Position numbers and translations under genes: made by a program
Assembly (NCBI RefSeq): GCF_010669125.1
Contig: NZ_CP048630.1
Location: 1,054,001-1,118,000, forward strand
Reading direction: 5' to 3'
Origin: Ancylobacter pratisalsi
Lineage (GTDB): Bacteria; Pseudomonadota; Alphaproteobacteria; Rhizobiales; Xanthobacteraceae
DNA length: 64,000 bases
Shown here: piece by piece, positions 52,579 to 62,055 of the stretch
Layout of the letters: every line of letters begins with the position of its first letter
Numbering within the stretch: position 1 is the stretch's first letter
Notes under the pieces: generated by a model
Seen by the model: only the letters and a program-made list of their open reading frames with translations
Told to the model about the DNA's origin: nothing
Databases searched by the model: none

Positions 52579-53715
52579 ATGCGAAATAACAATCAGCAGA
52601 AGCGTATGCGTGGCCGCAACAACAACAGGCGCAGCCAGAACCCGCTTACGCGTGTCTATGAGTCGAACGGCCCCGATGTGAAGGTGCGTGGCACCGCACA
52701 GACCATCGTCGAGAAATACCAGCAGCTCACGCGCGATGCGCAGGCTTCCGGCGACCATGTCGCTGCGGAAAACTACCTGCAGCACGCCGAGCATTATTAC
52801 CGCATCATCGCGGCCGCGCAGGCCCAGTTCGGCGTCCAGGGGCAGCCTTTCAACCGCTCCGACGACGAGGACGACTTCGACGAGAACGAAGACGGCGGCG
52901 GCGAGGCTCAGCCGATGTTCCAGGCGCGCGAGTCCCAGCAGCCGCGCGAGGGGAACAACCGCGACGGCCAGCGCGACTTCTATCGTGACCGCGACCGCCG
53001 CGATAATCGCGACAACCGTGAGCGCAACGACAATCGCGACCGCGGCAACGACCGGGGTCGCGACGACAGGTCACGCGACGACCGCCCTCGCGACGAGCGT
53101 CCTCGTGAGGATCGCGGGCGCGATGATCGCAACCGCGACGAACGTCCCCGCGATGACCGCCCTCGTGACGACCGGCCGCGTGAAGAGCGCGCGCCCCGCG
53201 AGGCTGGCGAGCACCGCGAAGGCCGTTGGAACCGGGACAATCGCGAAAACCGGGACAACCGCCCCTATCGCGAACAGCGCGAAAGCGGCAGCCCGCGCGA
53301 GAGCAGCGGCGAGAACTATCGCGATCCGGCCCAGCAGCCGCAGCCCCGGCTCGGCCCCGAGGTCGAATCCGAGATCGGCCTGCCCGCCTTCATCACCCAG
53401 AGCACGGGCATCAGCCCGGTTAGCGGCACCCCCGCCCCGCTCGCGGCGTCCGATGACGTCGAGCCGGTGACCAAGACTGTCGCCGAGCCGGCGCCGCCCA
53501 AGGCAGCGCCGCGCAAATCGGCGGCCCGTGGCGCCAAGGCGGCGGCTGCCGCCGCCGAAGCGGCTCCTGTGGAAGCCACGCCCGCTGCGGTGACGTCCGA
53601 GGACGCTGACGACGCCGCCCGTACGCCGCGCCCGCGCCGTCGTCGGTATCGCCGCGCGGAAGGTGACGCCGCCGAGCCGACGGCAACCAATGAGCCGGCG
53701 GAAGCGGGCGAGTGA
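52579..53715 (+). CDS. DUF4167 protein with long Arg/Asp-rich disordered region
   Basis: A 378-residue protein conserved in Hyphomicrobiales. Residues 1-90 are the DUF4167 domain (NNNRRSQNPLTRVYESNGPDVKVRGTAQTIVEKYQQLTRDAQASGDHVAAENYLQHAEHYYRII). Residues about 135-240 are a run of short RD/RN/RE repeats (for example RDRRDNRDN, RPRDERPREDRG). The tail is Ala/Pro-rich and ends in a basic PRPRRRRYRRA patch. The N-terminal basic Asn-rich segment and the RD tract suggest RNA or nucleic-acid contact, but the function is not known. A terminator follows. Confidence 0.85.
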   Translation: MRNNNQQKRMRGRNNNRRSQNPLTRVYESNGPDVKVRGTAQTIVEKYQQLTRDAQASGDHVAAENYLQHAEHYYRIIAAAQAQFGVQGQPFNRSDDEDDFDENEDGGGEAQPMFQARESQQPREGNNRDGQRDFYRDRDRRDNRDNRERNDNRDRGNDRGRDDRSRDDRPRDERPREDRGRDDRNRDERPRDDRPRDDRPREERAPREAGEHREGRWNRDNRENRDNRPYREQRESGSPRESSGENYRDPAQQPQPRLGPEVESEIGLPAFITQSTGISPVSGTPAPLAASDDVEPVTKTVAEPAPPKAAPRKSAARGAKAAAAAAEAAPVEATPAAVTSEDADDAARTPRPRRRRYRRAEGDAAEPTATNEPAEAGE

Positions 53716-53761
53716 CGCGGCGCGCGGGAGTGTTTCCGCGCAGGGTCGTGGTGAGATAAAT

Positions 53762-53789
53762 AAAAGGCCCGGCTCAGCCGGGCCTTTTT
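53762..53789 (+). terminator. Bidirectional terminator after the DUF4167 gene
   Basis: Stem AAAAGGCCCGGC/GCCGGGCCTTTTT with a short TCA-type loop, 46 bp past the DUF4167 stop and before the convergent MOSC gene. Confidence 0.92.
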
Positions 53790-53828
53790 CTTTGTCCGTG
53801 GAAGGCCTCGCGGGCTACCGGCAACCGG

Positions 53829-54659
53829 TCACAGCCTAAGGCGAACCTCGTCGCCCTGCGCGATCAGGCCACCCTGCTCGATCTCGGCGAAGATCCCACA
53901 ATCGGTATGGCCGAATGTGCGCATCAGCGTGCCGGGCACGTCCATGTCGCGTCGGGCGGTGGATGGATCCACATTGGTGGCGGCGCAGCGGAAGATGCGC
54001 TTCGTCACTTTCAGGCGAACGTGGTTGCCGACCTCGATCGTGTGGCCGACGAGGTCGAACTCCTCCCACGGCTCCATGCCATCGAGATACAGATTGGCCC
54101 GGAAGCGCAGCGGATCGACCGGCGCACCGATGATCTCGCCAAGCGCCGCGCAGCTCGCCAGGTTGATCAGCGAGACATAGCCATCCGTGGTGTCGACGAA
54201 GCGGAACTGGGGCGGCGCCTCCAGCACCTTTGGCGCGCCGCGCAGCTCATAGCGTGAATAGCGCTGGAAGAAGGCCTCGATCGCCACGCGCCCGGCTTCG
54301 GTATCGAGCCGGCCGCGCACGGCCTCCGTGCCCTCATGCATGATGACAAGTTCGTGCGTGGCGTCATCGAACCGCGCATTGAGCGCGGCAAGGCGCTCGT
54401 TGCGCATCAGCATCAGGAACTTGATCTTGGGCTGGAACGCCGGCGCCTCCGGCATGAAGCCGGACGGGCCGTTCTCGATCGCGTAGAGCCTGTCGCCGGG
54501 GAAGTATTTGCCCGCCTCCAGATCGACGACCTCGAGCCGCTCGGGCGTCAGGCCCTTGACCGGATACCGGTATAGCGAGGAAATGGCCGCGAACGCGACT
54601 GGGCCCGCCGGCGTTTCGGCGGGGGTGACGATTTCAGTTTCCGGTGTCGATTCGCTCAT
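53829..54659 (-). CDS. MOSC domain-containing protein
   Basis: A 276-residue protein with the MOSC N-terminal beta-barrel (ISSLYRYPVKGLTPERLEVVDLEAGKYFPGDRLYAIEN) and the C-terminal MOSC domain. The domain's conserved Cys lies in KRIFRCAATNVDPSTARRDMDVPGTL. MOSC proteins bind or transfer sulfur to the molybdenum cofactor; mARC-like reductases share this layout. The start is ATG 54659; the codon before it is a TTG. Confidence 0.9.
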   Translation of the reverse strand: MSESTPETEIVTPAETPAGPVAFAAISSLYRYPVKGLTPERLEVVDLEAGKYFPGDRLYAIENGPSGFMPEAPAFQPKIKFLMLMRNERLAALNARFDDATHELVIMHEGTEAVRGRLDTEAGRVAIEAFFQRYSRYELRGAPKVLEAPPQFRFVDTTDGYVSLINLASCAALGEIIGAPVDPLRFRANLYLDGMEPWEEFDLVGHTIEVGNHVRLKVTKRIFRCAATNVDPSTARRDMDVPGTLMRTFGHTDCGIFAEIEQGGLIAQGDEVRLRL

Positions 54660-54822
54660 CAAGGTCCACCATATAGATTCGGCAATCGCCCGTCAGCCGG
54701 CGCGCCAGCGTTACACGCCTCGTACGGTGTCGCTGCATCGCCGAACTTTCCGCTTTGCCTGAGCGGGCGAATCCGTATCAATTCACACATATTTCCGATC
54801 CGGAAATGGCAAGGAGGGGGTT

Positions 54823-55356
54823 ATGCCGCGGCTCTTCACCGCCCTCGAAATTCCAGCCGACATCGCAGAGGGTCTGTCGATGCTCCGTGGCGGCCTGCCC
54901 GGCGCGCGCTGGATCAGTCCAGACTTCTATCACGTCACGCTGCGCTTTATCGGCGATGTCGACCACACGGTAGCCCGCGACGCGGCCGCCGCGCTCGACG
55001 AGATCGATCATTTCAGCTTCGATCTCACCCTCGCCGGTGTCGACCAGTTCGGCAATCACAAGCCGCGTGCCATCTTCGCCGCCGTGAAGGCGAATGAGGC
55101 GCTCACCGATCTTCACGCCGAGCATGAGCGGGCGATGAAGCGTATCGGCCTGCCGCCGGAAGGGCGCAATTTTCGCCCCCATGTGACGCTGGCGCGGCTG
55201 CGCGACGTGGCGCCGCGGCAGGTGGCGGAATATCTGGCCCTGCGCGGCTACTTCCGTAGCCCGTCCTTTCCCGTCTCGCGCTTCGTGCTGTTCTCGTCGC
55301 GGGACTCGGTTGGTGGCGGTCCCTATCGTGTCGAGGCGGCCTATCCGCTGATGTGA
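54823..55356 (+). CDS. thpR: RNA 2',3'-cyclic phosphodiesterase
   Basis: A 177-residue member of the 2H phosphoesterase (LigT/ThpR) superfamily. The two catalytic HxTL motifs are YHVTLRFIGDV and FRPHVTLARLRDV. It starts PRLFTALEIP, typical of ThpR, with AAGGAGG upstream. It opens RNA 2',3'-cyclic phosphates; the in vivo substrate is uncertain. Confidence 0.92.
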   Translation: MPRLFTALEIPADIAEGLSMLRGGLPGARWISPDFYHVTLRFIGDVDHTVARDAAAALDEIDHFSFDLTLAGVDQFGNHKPRAIFAAVKANEALTDLHAEHERAMKRIGLPPEGRNFRPHVTLARLRDVAPRQVAEYLALRGYFRSPSFPVSRFVLFSSRDSVGGGPYRVEAAYPLM

Positions 55357-55413
55357 GGTTCAGCCATTGCGTCGGGGCGTTCCGCAAACCATCTGATGGC
55401 CAAGGAGACGACG

Positions 55414-55791
55414 ATGGCCACGCCTTTTGACGAGACCCTTGCCTTCGACGGCGAAACCGACGGCGCGCAGGAAAATGAACGTCGCGTGCGCGACGGCTTC
55501 TGGCGCAAACTCGGCACCGGCGCCTCGCGCCTTCCCTTCGCCGAGGAGGCGACCGCCGCCTATTACTGCGCGCTGGACCACGACACCCCGTCGCGGGTGC
55601 GCGTCGCGCTGTTCGGCGCGCTTGCCTATTTCCTGCTGCCGATGGATGCCGTGCCGGACCTGTTTCCGGCCCTCGGCTTCACGGATGACGCGGCGGTGAT
55701 TGCGGCGACGCTGAACCTGCTCGCCGGGCACATCACCCCTGCCCATCGGGAAGCGGCGCGCAGCGCACTCGACCGGATCCGGTGCCGCTGA
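55414..55791 (+). CDS. DUF1232 (YkvA family) membrane protein
   Basis: A 125-residue protein with the DUF1232 core (RVRVALFGALAYFLLPMDAVPDLFPALGFTDDAAVIAATLNLL), where the PxDAVPDxxPxxGxxDD motif is diagnostic. One hydrophobic helix is likely membrane-embedded. The start at 55414 is favoured by AAGGAG 6 nt upstream over the ATG at 55396. Function unknown. Confidence 0.88.
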   Translation: MATPFDETLAFDGETDGAQENERRVRDGFWRKLGTGASRLPFAEEATAAYYCALDHDTPSRVRVALFGALAYFLLPMDAVPDLFPALGFTDDAAVIAATLNLLAGHITPAHREAARSALDRIRCR

Positions 55792-55995
55792 GGAGCTTGG
55801 GCAATTCCCTAGCGTTAACAGTACGTTCACCATAAGGCCCGTTTACTGTCCGCGCGCCGCCATTTGATCGGCAAAGCGGTCAGTTTACCGCTCTAAGGGT
55901 TCACAGCCGCAGCTCGGACAGATATCCCTGTAGCGGCTTGAATGGGGAATCGATCGGACCCGCACGGGGCGAAAACTCAACTTGGGAGAGAGACC

Positions 55996-56514
55996 ATGGC
56001 ACGACGCATCGTGCGCGCGGCACTCGCCGGCATTGCACTGGCACTGATGGGCGCGACAGGCGCGAGCGCTCAAGGTGCGCCGAAACTCGTCGGCCAGTTT
56101 GGGGACTGGGGCGTTTATGTGGACACGAGCGGCAGCGGGAAGATCTGCTACGCGCTGTCCCAGCCGAAGAGCCGCCTGCCGGCCGGGCTGAATCGCGACC
56201 CGGCCTACTTCTTTATCAGTACCCGCACGGCAGAAAACGTGAAGGGCGAGGTCAGCGTGGTGGTTGGCTTCCCGATGAAGGAAGGCACTGACGCCAACAT
56301 CAATATCGGCGGCACCTCCTTCGACCTCTACACCCGCGACAGCGGCGCCTGGGTGCGCAATGTGGCGGAAGAGGCGAAGCTCGTCGACGCCATGCGCCGT
56401 GGGCGCGATCTGGTGTTCAAGAGCACATCGACCCGCGGCAACGTGACCACCGACAACTACTCGCTGAGCGGCGTTTCGGCCGCGATCGACCGCGCCGCGC
56501 AGGAATGCCGCTGA
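55996..56514 (+). CDS. Invasion-associated locus B (IalB) family secreted protein
   Basis: A 172-residue protein with a signal peptide (ARRIVRAALAGIALALMGATGASA) and the IalB core (GQFGDWGVYVDTSGSGKICYALSQPK ... VKGEVSVVVGFPMKEGTDANINIGGTSFDLYTRDSGAWVRN). Two Cys (KICYAL and AAQECR) may form a disulfide. The family was named from Bartonella, but is common in free-living Hyphomicrobiales, so no virulence role is implied. GGGAGAGAG precedes the ATG. Confidence 0.85.
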   Translation: MARRIVRAALAGIALALMGATGASAQGAPKLVGQFGDWGVYVDTSGSGKICYALSQPKSRLPAGLNRDPAYFFISTRTAENVKGEVSVVVGFPMKEGTDANINIGGTSFDLYTRDSGAWVRNVAEEAKLVDAMRRGRDLVFKSTSTRGNVTTDNYSLSGVSAAIDRAAQECR

Positions 56515-56705
56515 CGGGCGTGCCGCGCGCACGCCTGTCTGGAAGGCCCATATCTGGGATAAGCTCGGCCTCTCGCGCGAATGTGCTGAGAGGCCGGCAC
56601 GGCTCGCACTAGGATGGTGGGCAGGCGCGGGGGCGCCATACGGCACGGCCGCGCCTCCCATTCACCGTTCCGACGCTGCCGTGAAAACCGACATCGAGGA
56701 GTGAC

Positions 56706-57479
56706 ATGCCGGTCGAACTCCGCCTTATCCCCTGTCTCGCCGACAATTACGCCGTGTTGCTGCGCGACACCGTCACCGAGGCGACCGCCGTCGTCGATGC
56801 ACCGGAGGTCGCGCCGATTCTCGCGGCCCTGGAGCGCGAGAACTGGGACCTGACCCATATTCTCGTCACCCATCACCACGCCGATCACACCGCCGGGGTC
56901 GAGGCACTCAAGGCGCGGTTTGGCGCCACGGTGATCGGCCCGAAGGCGGAACGCGACGCCATAGCCGGTCTCGATTTCACCGTGGTCGACGGCGATCCGG
57001 TCGCGGTCGGCGGCCTGGTCGGGCGGGTGCTGGAAACGCCGGGCCATACCAAGGGCCATATCGTCTTCCTGTTCGAGGACGAGCGTCTGCTGTTCAGCGG
57101 TGACACCCTGTTCGTTATGGGCTGCGGCCGCCCGTTCGAATGCCCCCCGCCGGTATTGTGGGAGTCGCTGCTGCGCCTGCGCGCATTGCCGGACGACATT
57201 TCGGTGTATTGCGGGCACGAATACACGCTTTCCAATGCGCGCTTCGCCATGAGCGTCGATCCGGACAATGCCGCGCTCGCCGCCCGTCTCGAAGAAGTCG
57301 AGGGGCTTCGCGCGGCAGGAACGCCCACGCTGCCGACCAGCATCGGCGCCGAGAAGGCCACCAACCCGTTTCTGAAGGCGGACGATCCCGAGCTTGCCGC
57401 GCGCATCGGGTTGGCCGGCGCCGACCCCGGTGCCGTGTTCACGGAACTGCGCAACCTCAAGAACAACTTCCGGGGCTGA
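56706..57479 (+). CDS. gloB: Hydroxyacylglutathione hydrolase (glyoxalase II)
   Basis: A 257-residue metallo-beta-lactamase-fold enzyme that hydrolyses S-lactoylglutathione in methylglyoxal detoxification. Metal motif THHHADHTAG near residue 55; also TPGHTKGHIVFLFE, FSGDTLFVMGCGRPFE and YCGHEYTLSNARFA; C-terminal glutathione-binding end RNLKNNFRG. GAGGAG lies before the ATG. The DUF985 gene starts 3 nt after its stop. Confidence 0.95.
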   Translation: MPVELRLIPCLADNYAVLLRDTVTEATAVVDAPEVAPILAALERENWDLTHILVTHHHADHTAGVEALKARFGATVIGPKAERDAIAGLDFTVVDGDPVAVGGLVGRVLETPGHTKGHIVFLFEDERLLFSGDTLFVMGCGRPFECPPPVLWESLLRLRALPDDISVYCGHEYTLSNARFAMSVDPDNAALAARLEEVEGLRAAGTPTLPTSIGAEKATNPFLKADDPELAARIGLAGADPGAVFTELRNLKNNFRG

Positions 57480-57482
57480 GCG

Positions 57483-57923
57483 ATGGCAGCGAAGAGCGCC
57501 AGCGCGCAGGAGATCATCGACCGGCTGGGACTTAAGCCCCATCCCGAGGGCGGACATTACCGCGAGACCTTTCGCGACGCGCACCGCGCCGCCGATGGAC
57601 GCTCGGCGTCCACCGCGATCTACTTCCTGCTCGCGGCCGGCGAACGCAGCCACTGGCACCGCGTCGATTCAGCTGAGGTCTGGCACTGGTACGCGGGCGC
57701 GCCGCTGGACCTGATGATCGCCGAAGAGGCGGCCGGACCGATCCAGACGCTGAAGCTCGGCCCCGACTTCGCCGCGGGCCAGGAACCCCAGCGCGTGGTT
57801 CCCCGGCACGCCTGGCAGGCCGCGCAGAGCCTTGGCGAATGGACTCTGTTCGGCTGCACGGTCGCGCCGGGCTTCGAGTTTTCCACCTTCGAACTTGCCG
57901 CGCCCGGCTGGTCGCCGGGCTGA
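57483..57923 (+). CDS. DUF985 cupin protein
   Basis: A 146-residue single cupin-fold protein (LGLKPHPEGGHYRETFR ... TAIYFLLAAGERSHWHRVDSAEVWHWYAGAPLDL ... FGCTVAPGFEFSTFEL), matching the DUF985 family. HWHR and the following Glu/His residues can form a metal site. It is translationally linked to gloB; the activity is not known. Confidence 0.88.
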   Translation: MAAKSASAQEIIDRLGLKPHPEGGHYRETFRDAHRAADGRSASTAIYFLLAAGERSHWHRVDSAEVWHWYAGAPLDLMIAEEAAGPIQTLKLGPDFAAGQEPQRVVPRHAWQAAQSLGEWTLFGCTVAPGFEFSTFELAAPGWSPG

Positions 57924-57925
57924 GA

Positions 57926-58813
57926 TCAGCGCCGCGCCAGCAGCGTCGCCACCACCGCGCCGCCGACGATGAGGGCGCAGGCCGCTGCCAGTGACCAGCT
58001 CGCCTGTGCGAAGCCGGCAGCGATCAGCAACAGCGTGGACAGCACCGGCGCGGCATAGGAGGCCACGCCGAGCAGGCGAATATCGCCATGCTTCATGCCG
58101 ATGTCCCAGGTGTAGAAGGCGATGCCCACCGGGCCGAGCCCGAGCGCGGCGACCGCAAGCCATTCATGCGCGCCGTTCGGCCAGATGGCCGGCTCGAACA
58201 GCAGATGGCACGGCACCGAGAGCGCGGCGGTGGCCAGACAGAAGCCGGCGACGACTTCGGTCGGCACGTTCTGGAAGCGGCGCGAAGCCACCGAATAGAC
58301 GGCCCACACCACGGCGCAGACCCCGGCGGCGGCGTAGCCCGGCATATAGTCCGCCGAGAAGCCCAATCCGCCGGCCCGTGCGCCGAGCAAGACCACGGTT
58401 CCGGCCAGCCCCATCAACGCCCCGACGACGTGCGCGGCCCGCAGCTTCTCCCCCGGCAGGAAGGCCGAGAGCAGCACGATGAGCAGTGGCCAGAGATAGG
58501 CGATAAGCCCGGCCTCGGCGGGCGGAGCGAGCTTGAGCGCCGAAAAATAGAAGAAGTGATAGCCGAAGAGCCCCCCCACGCCATGCAGCCACACCGGCCA
58601 TGGTTGGCGGAACACGCCCAGCCCCACGCCACGCGCCAGCCCCGCCGCCACGCCAACACCGCCGCCAATGGCGAAGGTGAGCGCGGTGAGCAGGAAAGGC
58701 GGCACCGCGCCGGTCGCCGTGGTGGCCAGCGCCAACGTCGCCCAGAGCAGGATGGCGGTGGAGCCTGTGAGGGTGGCAGCGTTGCGGGACAGGGCCATGA
58801 GGGACTTCGGCAT
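57926..58813 (-). CDS. DMT superfamily transporter (YddG/EamA type)
   Basis: A protein of about 295 residues with ten predicted membrane helices in two EamA repeats (ATLTGSTAILLWATLALATTATG at the start; ending LALIVGGAVVATLLARR-like). It resembles the aromatic amino acid exporter YddG. The start is uncertain: ATG at 58813 and at 58798 are both plausible, and neither has a clear ribosome site. The stop codon lies 2 bp from that of the convergent DUF985 gene. Confidence 0.85.
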   Translation of the reverse strand: MPKSLMALSRNAATLTGSTAILLWATLALATTATGAVPPFLLTALTFAIGGGVGVAAGLARGVGLGVFRQPWPVWLHGVGGLFGYHFFYFSALKLAPPAEAGLIAYLWPLLIVLLSAFLPGEKLRAAHVVGALMGLAGTVVLLGARAGGLGFSADYMPGYAAAGVCAVVWAVYSVASRRFQNVPTEVVAGFCLATAALSVPCHLLFEPAIWPNGAHEWLAVAALGLGPVGIAFYTWDIGMKHGDIRLLGVASYAAPVLSTLLLIAAGFAQASWSLAAACALIVGGAVVATLLARR

Positions 58814-59054
58814 GCAGGCGCGTGAACAAACGGGCCGGGAGCGGGCCCATTCAGGTGGGAAGCGCCCCATAGCCCAATTCGACGCCGAGAGCATCCCTGA
58901 TCATCGTTCGGCAGAGGCAGGAACAGGCGTCCGCCCCGCCACGGAGCACGCGCGTGCCCGAGAGGCGCGCCGGCAGGCGGCAAACTCTCGACGCCCGGCG
59001 CCGCGCGCCGGCGTGCCTCGTGACGACGAAAGGCGGCGGCCCGGGCCTACCGCC

Positions 59055-59780
59055 TCACGCCATGTACTGGCCGCCATTGGCGGTGAGTGTCGAGCCCGTG
59101 ATGAAGCCCGACTCATCGGCCACCAGGAACACGACGCAGCGCGCGATCTCTTCCGGCTCGCCGAGCCGGCCGACGGGAATCAGCGGCAGAACACGCTTTT
59201 CCAGCACGTCCTGCGGCATCGCCCGCACCATCTCCGTGCCGATATAGCCCGGGCAGATCGCATTCACCGTGACGCCCTTGATCGCGTTTTCCTGGGCCAG
59301 CGCCTTGGTGAACCCGATCTCGCCGGCCTTGGCGGCGCAATAGTTGGTCTGGCCCATCTGGCCCTTCTGGCCATTGATCGAGGAGATGGTGACAATGCGC
59401 CCGAAACTGCGCTCGCGCATGCCCTCGATCACGTTGCGGCACATGTTGAACACCGAGTTGAGGTTGGTGTTGATCACCCCATACCACTGCTCGGGCGACA
59501 TCTTGTGGAGCATGCCGTCACGGGTGATGCCGGCATTGTTCACCAGCACCTCGATCGGGCCGAGCTTCTCGGTGACCTCGGCAATGCCGGCCTTGCAGGC
59601 CTCGAAATCGGACACGTCCCATTTGAAGGTGGGGATTCCCGTCTCCTGCGTGAAGGCGGCCGCGGCCTCCGCGTTTCCTGCGTAATTGGCCGCCACCTGA
59701 TAGCCGGCGGCCTTCAACGCCTTGCAGACAGCAGCACCGATCCCGCGCGTGCCGCCGGTGACCAAAGCAACCCGAGCCAT
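59055..59780 (-). CDS. phaB: Acetoacetyl-CoA reductase
   Basis: A 241-residue short-chain dehydrogenase reducing acetoacetyl-CoA to (R)-3-hydroxybutyryl-CoA with NADPH for polyhydroxybutyrate. Cofactor motif VTGGTRGIGAAVCKAL; NNAGITRDGMLHKM; catalytic Ser-Tyr-Lys in SSINGQKGQMGQTNYCAAKAG; and the PhaB-typical CPGYIGTEMVRAMPQDVLEK. It follows phaA on the same strand after 148 bp. Confidence 0.95.
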   Translation of the reverse strand: MARVALVTGGTRGIGAAVCKALKAAGYQVAANYAGNAEAAAAFTQETGIPTFKWDVSDFEACKAGIAEVTEKLGPIEVLVNNAGITRDGMLHKMSPEQWYGVINTNLNSVFNMCRNVIEGMRERSFGRIVTISSINGQKGQMGQTNYCAAKAGEIGFTKALAQENAIKGVTVNAICPGYIGTEMVRAMPQDVLEKRVLPLIPVGRLGEPEEIARCVVFLVADESGFITGSTLTANGGQYMA

Positions 59781-59843
59781 ATCACTTCCCCTTTGGCGTC
59801 CCGTCCCGGACAGTTACGACGGTTTGTACGTCGTGTTTCCTAA

Positions 59844-59871
59844 CGGCAAGCCGGGTGATGCCGGCTTGCCG
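59844..59871. other. Perfect 11-bp inverted repeat between phaA and phaB
   Basis: CGGCAAGCCGG and its exact complement flank a 6-base loop. No T-run follows on the minus strand, so it is an intercistronic hairpin rather than a classical terminator. It could protect the upstream mRNA or set the phaA to phaB ratio. Confidence 0.7.
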
Positions 59872-59928
59872 CGATGTATCCACAAGCCACTGGGGCCGTG
59901 TTCGGCACGTTTCGGTCGCGCAGGCGCG

Positions 59929-61107
<1,179 letters not shown>

Positions 61108-61362
61108 GAATGACGTCCTCCGCTAGTCGAGCCTTGCGCCCGCCGCTTTTCGTCAGGCGCGCTGTTCGCTCTTGAAATGTGCCGCCATCGTGGTTGGCGC
61201 AACTGATCCATGTCAATGGCGGTGCATATTCCGCCCCCCACAATCGCCAGCAGGCGTGCCGCGCATGCGTTGCATCCTGCTGCACCCGCACAATCCAGTA
61301 GCCGGGCGGAATGAAACGTCTTAGAGTTTTCAAGAGGAAACGAGCAAGGCGACCGGATCACA

Positions 61363-61944
61363 ATGGCCAAATCCAACGAACCCGTCACCATCAAGAAATA
61401 TGCGAACCGCCGCCTCTACAACACGGGCACCAGCACCTATGTCACGCTGGAAGACCTCGCGCAGATGGTGAAGAGCGGCGAGGATTTTGTCGTCTACGAC
61501 GCTAAATCATCGGAAGACATCACGCATTCGGTGCTGACGCAGATCATCTTCGAGCAGGAGGGCAAGGGGCAAAACCTGCTGCCTATCAATTTCCTGCGTC
61601 AGATCATCCGGCTTTACGGCGACAGCATGCAGATGCTTGTGCCGCGCTACCTCGACATGTCGATCGAGAACTTCACCAAGGAACAGGCGAACATGCGCGA
61701 GCATTTCACCAAGACCTTCGGCGTCGGCGGCTTCGGCGTGATGGAAGATCAGGTGCGGCGCAACATGGAAATTTTCGACCGCACCTTCAAAATGTTCCTG
61801 CCCAATGGCCGCGCGGAAGACGGCACGGCGGCGACCCCCGCCTCCCCCGCGCCTGCCAAGACCGACGATTTCGACGAGCTCAAGCGTCAGGTCGCGGACA
61901 TGCAGCGGCGTCTCGACAAGCTGGGCGACACTCCCAAGGAATAA
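61363..61944 (+). CDS. phaR: Polyhydroxyalkanoate synthesis repressor PhaR
   Basis: A 193-residue DNA- and PHB-granule-binding regulator. The N-terminal PHB/PHA accumulation regulator domain (VTIKKYANRRLYNTGTSTYVTLEDLAQMVKSGEDFVVYDAKSSEDITHSVLTQIIFEQE) is followed by PHB-binding repeats (NFLRQIIRLYGDSMQMLVPRYLDMSIENFTKEQ) and a short coiled-coil end. It represses phasin and its own gene until granules form. TGC/GCA-rich sequence at about 61247-61291 upstream could hold its operator (inference). PHB synthase is not in this window. Confidence 0.95.
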   Translation: MAKSNEPVTIKKYANRRLYNTGTSTYVTLEDLAQMVKSGEDFVVYDAKSSEDITHSVLTQIIFEQEGKGQNLLPINFLRQIIRLYGDSMQMLVPRYLDMSIENFTKEQANMREHFTKTFGVGGFGVMEDQVRRNMEIFDRTFKMFLPNGRAEDGTAATPASPAPAKTDDFDELKRQVADMQRRLDKLGDTPKE

Positions 61945-62055
61945 GGGCTCACAGGCAGCAAGACTTCGACCGGCGCCCTTCGCTGGGGAACCGGCCGAAG
62001 CTCTGTCATGCCCGATGTCGCCCGCCCGGTAATGGCCCGGATTTCCGCTCGCCGC

